This document shows, in pieces, positions 1-9,469 of a stretch of 64,000 nucleotides of DNA. Positions within the stretch are counted from its first letter, which is position 1. Each line of letters begins with the position of its first letter. The notes under the pieces are model-generated. The model saw nothing but the letters and a program-made list of their open reading frames with translations. It was not told where the DNA came from and did not search any database. The stretch is from Nostoc sp. NIES-4103. Its GTDB lineage: Bacteria; Cyanobacteriota; Cyanobacteriia; Cyanobacteriales; Nostocaceae. Location: the NCBI RefSeq assembly GCF_002368335.1, contig NZ_AP018288.1:3955323-4019322 (forward strand), written 5' to 3'. The position numbers were made by a program, and so were the translations under genes.

Positions 1-155
1 GAATAAGTAAGCCAATTTCCAATTCCCAATTCCCAATTCCCCATTCCCCTTCGGGTTCGCCAGTCGCTCATGGGGGAAACCCCCAAGACCGCGCTGGCTC
101 ACCAATTCCCAATTCCCAATTCCCAATTCCCAATGCCCAATTCCCCATTCCCAAA
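1..155. repeat. Heptamer (AATTCCC)n arrays flanking a palindromic element
   Basis: Tandem AATTCCC units lie at about 20-45 and 104-150. Between them (about 46-103) is an element with a GGGGGAAACCCCC-type palindrome core, beginning with a TTCGGGTTCGCCAGTCGC stretch. The same composite occurs in the opposite orientation at 7848-7950. The rest of the upstream gap (156-268) is AT-rich and holds the promoter region of the next gene; no further gene is seen. Confidence 0.85.
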
Positions 156-268
156 CAATAAGATATGTATATAGATAGATGAAAAACTAATTGAAAAAAT
201 AGTATAATTGTATATAAAAATACGCTGGTGTTAAATCAGCAAAAACCTCAATATTTCTACCCTAGATA

Positions 269-3200
269 GTGGCGGTTACAGGAACCTCAATGTTAAACGT
301 CAACCGCTTGCAATCGCAAGATTTACGTAATTCACTAGTGGTACGAGTTGCAAGTGCGATCGCAATTACGGTCGGTATCTTAGTACTACTGGGTTGGTAT
401 TTCCAGGTAGAAGTTCTCAAGGAAGGCTTCCCTGGTAGTGGAATGACAATGAAGGCAAATACGGCTCTGGGTTTTGTACTATCTGGGGTCTCGCTGGGGC
501 TATTGCAAAAATTCAGGGGTAATAAGTTCGATTTGGAGTTTAAAGACACAAGAACAAGGATAGATAAAGGCAAATCTTCCCGTTACCGTGTCCTCTACTT
601 ACGGTTAGGCAGAATTTTTGCAGTAGCGGTTGCTGTAATTGGTTTGCTTACAGTCGGTGAATATCTGTTTGGTGGAAATCTCGATATTAACCAACTGCTG
701 TTGCGTGATTCACCTACTACTGTAACATCATTGCGTCCGGGGTTAATGGGGTTGAATACGGCAATCAACTTTGTGCTGATTGGCATAGCTCTAGAGCTTT
801 TGATTCAGCAAAAAAACCACCGTAGCTATTGGTATGCTCAAATTTTTGCCTTGATAGCCGCTTTGATTTCCTTACAGGCTGTGATTGGCCATGCCTATAG
901 AGTGCCAATTTTCTACGGCATTGTCCCCCAGACTACATCAATGGGATTACACACAGCACTAACATTTATTGTACTTGGTGTCGGTATTCTCTGGGTACGT
1001 ACAGACCAGGGATGTATGCAGGTAGTTATGAGTAATACTTTTGGCGGTTTACTTGCACGTCGTTTGCTAGTTGCCGCGATCGCAGTGCCTTTTGTGTCAG
1101 GGTGGTTAATCCTTCAAGGTCAACAAGCTGGATATTACAGTCCGACTTTCGCTTTATCTTTATTTACTATTGTCCTAATTGTCATTTTTCTGCTTTTAGT
1201 TTGGCAGAGTGCAAGAGTTATTGAACGCCTCTGTCGCCAAAATGATCATGCTCGCAAAACTTATGAAGAGAAACTGAGAAGTTTCGTAGATTCTAATGTT
1301 ATTGGTATTCTGTTTGGCGATATCTACGGCGGTATTCAACAGGCTAATGACGAATTTCTCTCAATGATTGGTTATACACAAGAAGATTTACAACAAGGCA
1401 AGTTAAGTTGGAGCAACATTACACCGCCAGAGTATTTAGATTTAGATAAGCAAGGTATCGCCCAAGCAAAAGCAAATCCTAAAGGTACTTGTACACCTTA
1501 CAAAAAAGAATATATCCGCAAAGATGGTAGCCGCATCCCTGTATTAGTTGGTTACGTCCTAGTAGGAGAAAACCGCACTGAATCAGTTGCTTTTATCCTC
1601 GACCTGAGCGATCGCCAGCTTGCAGAAGCAGAGCAACAAAAATTAGTATCTCTGATCGAAAATAGTTCTGACTTTATTGGCATAGCGACCCTTGAAGGTA
1701 AATTACTCTATGTCAACAATGCAGGTCAAAAGCTTGTAGGAATTGAGAGTATAGAACAAGTCAGGCGAATGGTACTATTAGATTACCTCATGCCTGAAGA
1801 CAAAACCTTTGTTAATGAACATATCCTGCCGATTGTATTTACACAAGGACGCTGGCAGGGAGAATTCCGACTCAGGCACTTGCAGACAGGTTTACCAATA
1901 CCAGTTGATTGCAATATCTTCACAATCACAGACAAAAATACAAATCAACCAATCGCGCTGGCAACTGTCACTCGTGATATCACAGAGCAAAAGCAAGCAA
2001 GGGAACAAATCATCCAACTGAACAAAGATCTACAGCGCCGTATCGTTGAGTTGCAAACGTTGTTAGAAGTGATTCCCATTGGCATTGGCATTGCTTGTGA
2101 TCCTCAGTGCCAAACTATCAGAATCAACCCTTGTCTAGCCCAGCAATTAGGCATATCACCAAATGATAATGCTTCCCTGACTGCTCCTGTCCACGAAAGA
2201 CCAACAAGCTTTAAAGTCTACCATGACGGCAAAGAACTACCAGCAGAAGAACTTCCCATGCAGTACTCTGCCGCCAATGGCGTGGAAGTTTTAAATTGTG
2301 AACTCGATATCGTTCATGACAATGGAAAAATCGTCAAGCTGCTAGAGCATGTGGCACCACTGTTTGATGAGGAAGGTAACACCAGAGGAGCAGTTGGTGC
2401 ATTTTTGGATATCACTGAGAGCAAGCAGGCAGAAGCAATACTGCGGAATCAGCAAAAATGGTTAGAAGATGTGCTGAACCTGATGCCGATGCCGCTATTG
2501 TTTATTGAACCAGGAACAGCACGTGTAACTTTTGCCAATCGAGCTGCTAATGAATTGACTGGGGGCGAATTTCCTCAAGGTGTATCAGCAGATGAGTATC
2601 ATACAGCTTATCACTGCACAAATGCAGCAGGCGATCGCATCCCCAATGACCAAATGCCCGGCGTGCGAGTCGCCCGTGGAGAACGTTTAGAAGGGTTGGA
2701 GGTAGACTGGCATACAAGTAAGGGTATGCTATCTCTACATATATTTGCCGATAGTCTACCAGCTATGCACGGCTACCCCGCGACTTGTTTGTTAGCCTTT
2801 CAAGACATTACCAACCTCAAGGAGGTAGAAAAAGCATTGTCATTGGGGTATCAAAGACTACAGCTACTTTTTAGCACAGCCAGCGATTTATTATCCAGCC
2901 AGCATCCAGTGGCACTGATCGATAGTGTTTTCCGTAAACTTGCGGAGCAGATTGGTTTGGATGTTTACTTTAACTATTTAATTGAAGATAATCAAGTAAT
3001 GCGGTTAGCCTCTTTTACAGGCATATCAGAGGAACTGGCAAAGCAAATTGAGTGGCTGGAGTTCGGTCAAGCAGTGTGCGGTACTGTAGCCCAACAGCGC
3101 TGTCCAATGTCTGTAGAAAAGGTGCAACAATCAACTGACTCTAAAACAGACTTGATTCGCTCTTTAGGCATTAGTGCTTATTATTGTTATCCCTTGATGG

Positions 3201-4618
3201 CCCAAGGACGGCTTTTAGGTACTCTTTCCTTTGGCAGTCGCACTCGCACTCGCTTCACTGATAATCAAAGAGGAATGATGCAAGCAGTTTGCGACCAAAT
3301 AGCGATCGCCATGGAACGCGCTAGTTTAATTGCTTCTCTACAAAAGCAAACTGAGCAGTTGAGTGAAGCTAACCGGATGAAAGATGAGTTCTTGGCCATA
3401 TTGTCCCATGAATTGCGATCGCCCCTCAACGCTATCCTCGGTTGGGCCCAACTACTACGTGTCCGCAAGCTCAGCGAAACTCAAACAGCTAAAGGACTGG
3501 AAACCATTGAACGCAATGCCAAAGCCCAAACACAGCTAATTGAAGATTTGCTGGATATCTCACGCATGATTAGAGGCAAGTTGCGGCTGAATGTTCGTAC
3601 TTGCGATTTGATTTTGATTATTGAGTCAGCCATTGAAACTGTCAACCTCGCAGCCCTTGCCAAAGAAATTGATTTGAGATTTTCTCTGACTCACTCGGCA
3701 AAACTAGAGAATGCAGATTTGGGTTTAAAAGTCAATAGTCAGAATCTAGAGTCTTTTGAAGCAAAATCTCAAACAACTCAATGCCTAGTTTCTGGTGATG
3801 CTGAGCGTTTACAGCAAATTATCTGGAATCTGTTATCCAATGCCATCAAATTTACACCGCGAGGTGGCAAAGTAGAAGTCAAGCTATCAACTATCAGTGA
3901 TCAACAAAAGCAGGGGACAACTGACAACTACGCTCAAATCCAAGTGATTGACACAGGCATTGGCATCAGTGCAGAATTTCTCCCTTACGTCTTTGACCGT
4001 TTTCGTCAAGCCGATAGTTCTAGTACTCGGTCACACGGTGGACTGGGATTAGGATTAGCGATCGTGCGTCATTTAGTAGAATTGCATGGCGGTACTGTCC
4101 ACGTAGACAGTCAGGGCGAACAACGAGGAGCAACCTTTACAGTCAAGCTACCCCTCAACCCAAAAGCCTCTCATTCCCTCAGTTCCTCAACGCCTCAGTC
4201 CCCCATCCCTTCAGACTCTCTACAGTTGGATGCTTCTCTTTTAGGTGTGCGGGTATTAGTTGTAGATGACGAAGCCGACACCCGTGAATTTACCACCACG
4301 GTACTCGAACAGTGTCAAGCCGTAGTTCAGGCAGTCGCATCAGTAAAAGAAGCATTAGAGGTAATTTCCCAGTGGAAGCCAGATGTTTTAGTCAGTGACA
4401 TAGGGATGCCAGAGGAAGATGGTTACTCATTGATCCGCAAATTGCGATCACAACCAGCAGAACAAGGTGGAAAGATTCCGGCAGCAGCCCTCACAGCCTA
4501 TGCTAGGCCAGAGGATAGGATGCGTGCTATCAAGGAAGGTTATCAACTACACTTGCCTAAGCCTATTGAGCCAGCCGAATTAGCCACAGTAGTTGCTAGC
4601 CTTGTGGGACGTACCTGA
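269..4618 (+). CDS. Multi-sensor hybrid histidine kinase (8 TM, PAS x4, GAF, HisKA, HATPase, REC)
   Basis: A 1449-aa membrane hybrid kinase that should sense a signal, autophosphorylate on His and pass phosphate to its own receiver. Residues about 1-320 hold roughly eight hydrophobic helices (MASE-like module). Several PAS domains follow (about 333-860), then a GAF domain (about 870-1020). The HisKA box SHELRSPLN places the phospho-accepting His at residue 1047. ATPase boxes DTGIGIS and GGLGLGLAIV follow, and a C-terminal receiver has VVDDE, phospho-acceptor Asp1377 (SDIGMPEEDG) and a conserved Lys (LPKPIE). The start used is GTG at 269; ATG at 290 is possible and would lose seven residues. 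No output domain beyond the receiver and no cognate regulator is adjacent, so target and signal are unknown. The architecture is clear; the function is inference. Confidence 0.93.
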   Translation: MAVTGTSMLNVNRLQSQDLRNSLVVRVASAIAITVGILVLLGWYFQVEVLKEGFPGSGMTMKANTALGFVLSGVSLGLLQKFRGNKFDLEFKDTRTRIDKGKSSRYRVLYLRLGRIFAVAVAVIGLLTVGEYLFGGNLDINQLLLRDSPTTVTSLRPGLMGLNTAINFVLIGIALELLIQQKNHRSYWYAQIFALIAALISLQAVIGHAYRVPIFYGIVPQTTSMGLHTALTFIVLGVGILWVRTDQGCMQVVMSNTFGGLLARRLLVAAIAVPFVSGWLILQGQQAGYYSPTFALSLFTIVLIVIFLLLVWQSARVIERLCRQNDHARKTYEEKLRSFVDSNVIGILFGDIYGGIQQANDEFLSMIGYTQEDLQQGKLSWSNITPPEYLDLDKQGIAQAKANPKGTCTPYKKEYIRKDGSRIPVLVGYVLVGENRTESVAFILDLSDRQLAEAEQQKLVSLIENSSDFIGIATLEGKLLYVNNAGQKLVGIESIEQVRRMVLLDYLMPEDKTFVNEHILPIVFTQGRWQGEFRLRHLQTGLPIPVDCNIFTITDKNTNQPIALATVTRDITEQKQAREQIIQLNKDLQRRIVELQTLLEVIPIGIGIACDPQCQTIRINPCLAQQLGISPNDNASLTAPVHERPTSFKVYHDGKELPAEELPMQYSAANGVEVLNCELDIVHDNGKIVKLLEHVAPLFDEEGNTRGAVGAFLDITESKQAEAILRNQQKWLEDVLNLMPMPLLFIEPGTARVTFANRAANELTGGEFPQGVSADEYHTAYHCTNAAGDRIPNDQMPGVRVARGERLEGLEVDWHTSKGMLSLHIFADSLPAMHGYPATCLLAFQDITNLKEVEKALSLGYQRLQLLFSTASDLLSSQHPVALIDSVFRKLAEQIGLDVYFNYLIEDNQVMRLASFTGISEELAKQIEWLEFGQAVCGTVAQQRCPMSVEKVQQSTDSKTDLIRSLGISAYYCYPLMAQGRLLGTLSFGSRTRTRFTDNQRGMMQAVCDQIAIAMERASLIASLQKQTEQLSEANRMKDEFLAILSHELRSPLNAILGWAQLLRVRKLSETQTAKGLETIERNAKAQTQLIEDLLDISRMIRGKLRLNVRTCDLILIIESAIETVNLAALAKEIDLRFSLTHSAKLENADLGLKVNSQNLESFEAKSQTTQCLVSGDAERLQQIIWNLLSNAIKFTPRGGKVEVKLSTISDQQKQGTTDNYAQIQVIDTGIGISAEFLPYVFDRFRQADSSSTRSHGGLGLGLAIVRHLVELHGGTVHVDSQGEQRGATFTVKLPLNPKASHSLSSSTPQSPIPSDSLQLDASLLGVRVLVVDDEADTREFTTTVLEQCQAVVQAVASVKEALEVISQWKPDVLVSDIGMPEEDGYSLIRKLRSQPAEQGGKIPAAALTAYARPEDRMRAIKEGYQLHLPKPIEPAELATVVASLVGRT

Positions 4619-4671
4619 AAAATGCTTGCAAATATAATTCTTTACTCGCGCCTACTGCCTTCTACTTAATT

Positions 4672-4818
4672 AACGTGAGTTCGATGAACCTCTCCCTCCC
4701 GGCCTCCCTCGCCTTTTAGGAGAGGGAGGAACAACGAAAAAATCAAGCTTTGACTCCCCTCTCCTACGAGGAGAGGGGCCGGGGGAGAGGTCAAAACAGG
4801 GCTTGTCGAACTCACGTT
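4672..4818. mobile_element. MITE-like element, family A, copy 1
   Basis: About 147 bp bounded by a perfect 13-bp inverted repeat: AACGTGAGTTCGA at 4672-4684 and its complement at 4806-4818. The interior has further complementary tracts (CCTCTCCCTCC with GGGGGAGAGG), so the transcript would fold into a long hairpin. No ORF. A second full copy is at 41968-42147 and a one-ended remnant at 28549-28571. The rest of the 4619-5052 gap is AT-rich with no gene seen. Confidence 0.8.
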
Positions 4819-5052
4819 TAATTACTGCTTTAAGAAGCTTCATCCGAAATTAACAATTTAAGAGTTGTATTAAAATTAAGTTGCCTATCAGGCTGAAAAA
4901 ATAAGAATTGAAAGTTATTTCTAGGTTTAAATTTTAAGCCTGGTAATAACTAGTTCTTTCATCAGAATTTTTTGGAAAATATCTATATGACTCAAGGTTT
5001 ATCTTTGAAGTCAAATAAGCCATTTAATAAAAATTGAAGTAACTAAATTAAT

Positions 5053-5664
5053 ATGATTGTCCTAACCAAAACATCGACATCAACACCAATCAAACACCAA
5101 CTACCTAATGTGAGATTGCGTGCCTTGCAACAAGCTGATTTTTTACAAGCAGTTATAGAAGGATTAGGAGATGGCATTTTAATTTTAACTAAAGCGGGTG
5201 AGCTTGTTTATAGTAATACATCTGCACACCACATTTGCTGCCAGTTAAATCAAGGCAATTTTAACTCTAATTTTGTACCACCAGCTATTTGGCATCTCTG
5301 CCAAACCTTACTTGAGAGTCGGAATTTTTGCTCTGAGCAGTTGATGATGTTATCTGATGAAATTGTACTTGATAAGTCAACTTGCTTTCGTGTCAAAGTC
5401 AGATTGCTGAATTTGGATATATCCCAACTTCCTTGCTTTTTAGTGACTATTGAAAACCGATATGAGTCTACAAAAAATATAGCGATCGCAGAAATCCAAA
5501 AATTTGCTTTAACACCGCGAGAAGCTGAAATTTGGTGTCTTTACCGAAGTAAATACAGCTACAAAGAGATTGCAGCTAAGCTTTTCATTACTCTCAATAC
5601 AGTAAAAAAGCATATGAAAAATATTCATGCTAAACGACAAGACTTTCTAGAAATTAATTTTTGA
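5053..5664 (+). CDS. LuxR-type regulator with PAS-like sensor region
   Basis: A 203-aa probable transcription factor. The C-terminal 55 residues form a LuxR/GerE helix-turn-helix, starting FALTPREAEIWCLY and containing the recognition-helix pattern YKEIAAKLFITLNTVKKHMKNI. Residues about 25-140 (FLQAVIEGLGDGILILTKAGELVYSN) read like a PAS fold, so DNA binding may be gated by a ligand or partner rather than by phosphorylation. No receiver domain is visible. It lies downstream of and codirectional with the hybrid kinase, 434 bp away across a MITE, so co-transcription is doubtful. The family of the DNA-binding domain is clear; targets are unknown. Confidence 0.85.
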   Translation: MIVLTKTSTSTPIKHQLPNVRLRALQQADFLQAVIEGLGDGILILTKAGELVYSNTSAHHICCQLNQGNFNSNFVPPAIWHLCQTLLESRNFCSEQLMMLSDEIVLDKSTCFRVKVRLLNLDISQLPCFLVTIENRYESTKNIAIAEIQKFALTPREAEIWCLYRSKYSYKEIAAKLFITLNTVKKHMKNIHAKRQDFLEINF

Positions 5665-6142
5665 TATTACAATTTAAATGAATTTGCATTCTTGATTATT
5701 TTACGCTTAATAAATAGCATCTAAAGCTGTCGCCAGTAGTGTTAGGACATCAACAGATGATAAAACCTAGACACCAAAAGACTTTTCACCCAGTTCCTAG
5801 TCCCCAGTCCCTAGTCCCTAGCTATAAATGATTCGATTACCCCTTTATAAAAGGGGGGTAATTCGACTGGTGTGTACACCATAGCTGGGGATAGGGGGAA
5901 ACCCCAGCAAGGCGCTGCTCTCCAAGTGGAGCCATCTTTCAAGAAAATGCGTACACCATTATTAAATCCCCTAATTTGAATGATGGAGTATGGAAATGTT
6001 GCTTGCTGCTCCTAAAAGTTTGCTTTTAAGAATGATTTAGGACTGCTACAGGATGATAATCGCTAATCAGCAATAACTACTCCTTATCTCAATTTTAAGC
6101 AGGGATAATATATTAATTTTCTTAAACTTCCGTGGAATCGAA
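5665..6142. repeat. Repeat-filled intergenic stretch
   Basis: No gene seen. It contains a CCCAGTCCCTAGT-type tandem tract (about 5775-5817), a small palindrome with arms TTACCCC (5837-5843) and GGGGTAA (5855-5861), a GGTGTGTACACC palindrome near 5870, and a diverged copy of the GGGGGAAACCCC palindromic element at about 5885-5935. The GTGTGTACACC motif recurs near 28505-28517. Confidence 0.6.
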
Positions 6143-6619
6143 CTACTGAGAGTCAGGAGCTTTTTGCAGGCGAATTAATGTATTATAGACCTGCCGTTTT
6201 AAATTATTGTTATTTTGTATCTCTAAAGTAATTCCATTGAAACGAGAAATGGTAAGACCATTATCTTCGACTATTTTTTGGGAACGATTACAGTAATTGA
6301 CTGCAATATCTCTAGCTTTACGTGGCAGACTATTCATACTGTTAGGATCGTTACAAACAATTTGAGGAATTTCTCCACCACCAATCAGTTTTTTAATTTC
6401 TTCAAAAGCTTGTTGTCGTGATGGTTCCATTGCTAAAACTGCTTGAGCATAGCTGGTAATTTCACTACTATTAACTGGTGAAATTTGAGCATCAGCTTTT
6501 GAATGCAAAGTCAAAGTGCTAGCGACAAAACTAGCAGTAGTAAGAGCTAACAAAAACAAGTTTCGAGAAAGCATGGTTTGCAGACTTGTTCGGAAAATTA
6601 AATCAGAAATTTTCTTCAT
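6143..6619 (-). CDS. DUF4168 secreted protein
   Basis: A 158-aa protein with an N-terminal signal peptide (hydrophobic run about 20-36, likely cleavage after SKADA near 44). The remainder matches the DUF4168 pattern: a helical region SEITSYAQAVLAMEPSRQQAF and a C-terminal FNGITLEIQNNNNLKRQVYNTLIRL helix. The family is frequent in cyanobacteria and is predicted to be periplasmic; its function is unknown. Met16 (MLSRNLFLL) is an alternative start that would still give a complete signal peptide. It is monocistronic and codirectional with holA, about 100 bp downstream of it. Confidence 0.82.
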   Translation of the reverse strand: MKKISDLIFRTSLQTMLSRNLFLLALTTASFVASTLTLHSKADAQISPVNSSEITSYAQAVLAMEPSRQQAFEEIKKLIGGGEIPQIVCNDPNSMNSLPRKARDIAVNYCNRSQKIVEDNGLTISRFNGITLEIQNNNNLKRQVYNTLIRLQKAPDSQ

Positions 6620-6715
6620 AAAGTTTGTGACACAGAACTCCAGTAGGGATATGTTAAAGACTTTGAATTATTTTAAAAGCGAGAAGTTCCACAAGACTCC
6701 TAGTTAAGCAAACTT

Positions 6716-7717
6716 TTAGGTGTATTGCGAATTTTGTCGGCATACTTCGCACAATTCTATGATTTTCGTCTGAAGTACTGACATTTCCGAAGCTCCTTGC
6801 TTAAGACTCACTTCTAATTCCAGTAGTAAGGGTAAGCACGATATTAGCTGTTGTACAGAAAGAGATTTAACTTCTTGCTGTAAAAAGTAGATGCGTTTGG
6901 GGTTAGCGATCTCCGCAGCTTTAGCGATCGCTTGTGGATTGCGTTCACCACCTTCCATAACGATTTTCACCCATAACCATGTACGAAATTGCCCAATGAG
7001 AGTAGCGACTATCCGTAAACCAGGCTCAGAAGCATCAATGAGATCGGCCAAGATATTTAAAGCTTTAGCCGTGTCTCCTGTTCTAACCGCTGCTGACAAT
7101 TGTAGACTATTTTGTGTAGTATTCCGTACTAACTGTGTAACTATATCTACGTCTAAAGGCTGATTGCTTCCTACCGTATAAAGACGCAGTTTCTCAAGTT
7201 CACTGTAGAGTAGGCGTGTATCATTACCCACAGCTTGAGCCAATATTTCCGCAATTTTGGGAGTCAGTTTCACTCCCACAGCTTGAGCCGCTTGATTAAC
7301 AGCTTGTACTAGCAATTCCGTCTTCCAGGGTGGGATGAGAGGAAATTCTTGGAACTCACTAGCGAATTGCTTCAATAATTTTGTCGATTTTAAGCGTTCA
7401 TCGGGTTTGTTACGGGTAGTGAGCAATAAAAATGAGTTTTCTGGAATAACTGGTAGAGTTCGCGCCAGTTCTGCTAAAACGTCGTCTGGACAATGGTGAC
7501 ACAAAGTAGTATTCATCAGCCAAACCAAGCGTCCACCCGCTCCAAAAGTTGGTGTCATCGCTTGATTTAAAGTTGCGATCGCAGCGTCAGGTTGCTCAGG
7601 GGAGAATGAAGTATAGTTAAAACTTGTCCATAAAGGGTCGAGGACGCGATCGCAAAGCTTTGCGATCGCTCGTTCCATAGCAAAATCATCCTCACCCCAG
7701 TAAACATAGATTGGCAT
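6716..7717 (-). CDS. holA: DNA polymerase III subunit delta
   Basis: A 333-aa clamp-loader subunit that helps load the beta sliding clamp onto primed DNA. It starts MPIYVYWGEDDFAMERAIAKL, the typical cyanobacterial HolA opening (the GEDDF replaces the degenerate P-loop of the AAA+ fold). Conserved stretches NSFLLLTTRNKPDERLKSTK, KIAEILAQAVGNDTRLLYSE and the C-terminal collar-domain helices (IGQFRTWLWVKIV) are all present. Length is normal for the family. The gene is preceded by a dense repeat cluster, so its promoter lies next to or within repeated DNA. Assignment is confident. Confidence 0.93.
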   Translation of the reverse strand: MPIYVYWGEDDFAMERAIAKLCDRVLDPLWTSFNYTSFSPEQPDAAIATLNQAMTPTFGAGGRLVWLMNTTLCHHCPDDVLAELARTLPVIPENSFLLLTTRNKPDERLKSTKLLKQFASEFQEFPLIPPWKTELLVQAVNQAAQAVGVKLTPKIAEILAQAVGNDTRLLYSELEKLRLYTVGSNQPLDVDIVTQLVRNTTQNSLQLSAAVRTGDTAKALNILADLIDASEPGLRIVATLIGQFRTWLWVKIVMEGGERNPQAIAKAAEIANPKRIYFLQQEVKSLSVQQLISCLPLLLELEVSLKQGASEMSVLQTKIIELCEVCRQNSQYT

Positions 7718-7726
7718 AAAAATAGG

Positions 7727-8085
7727 GAATTGGGAATTGGGAATTGGGAATTGGGAATTGGTGAGCCAGCGCGGTCTTGGGGGTTTCCCCCATGAGCGAC
7801 TGGCGATCTTCGTAGCGTTAGCGACGAAGGAGCGTCACCCGAAGGGGAATTGGGAATTGGGAATTGGTGAGCCAGCGCGGTCTTGGGGGTTTCCCCCATG
7901 AGCGACTGGCGAACCCGAAGGGGAATTGGGAATTGGGAATTGGGAATTAGTTATTTCTCCCTCACTCCCTCACTCCCCCATCTCCCTCATCCCCCATCTC
8001 CCTCATCCCCCATCCCCCTCATCCCCCTCATCCTCCTCATCCTCCTCATCCCCCCATCCCCCCATCTCCCCTGCTCCCTTGTCCT
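7727..8085. repeat. (GGGAATT)n arrays, two palindromic elements and a C-rich tandem tract
   Basis: GGGAATT heptamers lie at 7727-7761, 7848-7867 and 7921-7949. Between them are two copies of the palindromic element: 7761-7847, extended by a GCGTTAGCGACGAAGGAGCG segment, and 7867-7923, the shorter form. A pyrimidine-rich tract of CCTCATCCCC and CCCTCACT units follows (about 7950-8085). Short open frames across this stretch follow the repeats and are not genes. It fills the divergent gap between holA and the next gene. Confidence 0.85.
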
Positions 8086-8185
8086 CTGTCATCATTTTAG
8101 AAAAGCTAAATACTTTTTAAGTCACTCTGTCAATTAGGGGAATTTTCCCTAAAATCTATCAAGTGAGAGCGCGAGGCTACAAAGA

Positions 8186-8974
8186 TTGGACGACAACTAT
8201 CAAACTTATCTGAACCGGGTAGCAAGACTTACGCTACCAGAAGCTTACAGATCCCAACTTCAGCATATCCAGGAATCTTCTAAATTTCAGCTGCATTCTG
8301 GTTCTAGACAAGCAGCACCTTTTCCTGGCTACACACTAATAACCCCATCTGCCGCAGAAAAATCAGAAAACTCTGCTTTCTATGCCCAGATACAAGCTTA
8401 CCAGCAAGAACTTTTACAGTTGCCTGTTAACAGTGATTTGATTGTCCCTGTACCTCCTGCTAGCTTTCATCTCACCTTAGCAGACTTGATTTGGGACAGT
8501 GCTTACCGTGACGCCTGCGAAAAAAATCCTGAATTTGAACAACAGTTACGCTCTTGTTGTGCTGAAATATTTCAGCAGTATCAACAATCCATAACAAGCA
8601 ACACTAATCCTATTTTATGGCAAATGCTGGGATTGATAGTGATGCCAAGAGCTGTAGGTGTTTGTTTAGTACCCCAGGATGAATACTGTTATGAGCAGGT
8701 AATTAAGTTTCGCCGCACAATTTATCAAAATCCGAAGTTAATAGCTTTGGGTATTGAACAGCATTATCATTTTACGGCACACATTACATTAGGCTATTTT
8801 GGTGAGGTTTCACCAGATTTAGACCGCACAAACTTTAGCACCTTGCTTTCTCAGTTGAATGAGAAATGGCTGTTGAATACTCCAAAATTTTTGATTAACC
8901 GTGTTGAACTGCGGAAATTTGACGATATGACCTACTATCACCGTGAACCAGACTGGCCAAGTTTGGATTTTTAA
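8186..8974 (+). CDS. DUF1868 protein, 2H phosphoesterase-like
   Basis: A 262-aa protein with two H-x-T motifs, FHLTL (about residue 94) and AHITLGYFGEV (about 202). Paired H-x-T/S motifs are the signature of the 2H phosphoesterase/LigT superfamily, which hydrolyses 2',3'-cyclic or 2'-5' phosphodiester bonds. The overall sequence (PGYTLITPSA, DLIVPVPPASFHLTLADLIWDSAYRDACE) fits the DUF1868 branch. The only early start is TTG at 8186; no ATG lies upstream before the repeat tract, so the start is uncertain. Substrate unknown. It is monocistronic and surrounded by repeats. Confidence 0.8.
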   Translation: MDDNYQTYLNRVARLTLPEAYRSQLQHIQESSKFQLHSGSRQAAPFPGYTLITPSAAEKSENSAFYAQIQAYQQELLQLPVNSDLIVPVPPASFHLTLADLIWDSAYRDACEKNPEFEQQLRSCCAEIFQQYQQSITSNTNPILWQMLGLIVMPRAVGVCLVPQDEYCYEQVIKFRRTIYQNPKLIALGIEQHYHFTAHITLGYFGEVSPDLDRTNFSTLLSQLNEKWLLNTPKFLINRVELRKFDDMTYYHREPDWPSLDF

Positions 8975-8983
8975 GTAATTGAA

Positions 8984-9240
8984 AATTGGGAATTGGGAAT
9001 TGGGAATTGGGCATTGGGCATGGGGAATACAGTATTAGTTATTCTCCCCGTGCTCCCCTGCTCAAGAGCTCCCCTGTTCCCCTGCTCCCTTTTTCAGTGT
9101 ACATTTGTAACTATTTATGAACTTCTTAGGGACTTCCAGAAATTAAATTATTCAATTTGGAGAGCGAAGACAATTAATAGACTCTTTCTCCCCCAGCTAC
9201 CCCAGCCTCCCCTGCTCCCCCAGCTTCAAAAGCGATGGAA
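8984..9240. repeat. GGGAATT array and C-rich low-complexity tracts
   Basis: Three to four GGGAATT/GGGCATT units at 8984-9021 are followed by CCCCTGCTCCC-type tracts near 9047-9092 and 9190-9230. An open frame across it is repeat-driven. From 9241 to 9430 nothing but AT-rich sequence is seen. Confidence 0.7.
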
Positions 9241-9431
9241 TATTTTTTTAGTTGCAAGTCCCTTAGAGGTACGGTTATTGCGATCGCTAATGTTTATAAA
9301 ACCGAAACTACTACAATTTATGGTGATCTAGTGTTTTAATTAGGAAGCTTAAAATTGGGCTTTTTAAGATTGAGAGTGTTAAAAAAAGTAGACTGGTTCA
9401 CTACTAGCCACAAAGCTTGAAATTGAGCCTC

Positions 9432-9469
9432 GTGAACTACCTACACTGACTCTTCGAGTACAGTGTAGG
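9432..9469 (-). other. Putative right-end hairpin of the TnpB element (possible guide-RNA scaffold end)
   Basis: A 9-bp inverted repeat (CCTACACTG at 9440-9448, CAGTGTAGG at 9461-9469, 12-nt loop) overlaps the tnpB stop codon at 9441-9443. IS605-family elements carry subterminal hairpins, and TnpB is guided by an RNA that spans the 3' part of tnpB and the right end. The position fits that role. The exact element end (perhaps near 9432) and any guide segment beyond it are inference. Confidence 0.45.

Noticed and set aside
7567..8137. Open frames across the repeats between holA and the DUF1868 gene
   Set aside because: They follow the 7-bp and 10-bp periodicity of GGGAATT and CCTCATCCCC tracts, overlap holA on the same strand in another frame or lie opposite to it, and have no ribosome site.
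8993..9331. Open frame of 112 codons after the DUF1868 gene
   Set aside because: It begins inside a GGGAATT array and continues through C-rich tracts; no domain and biased composition.
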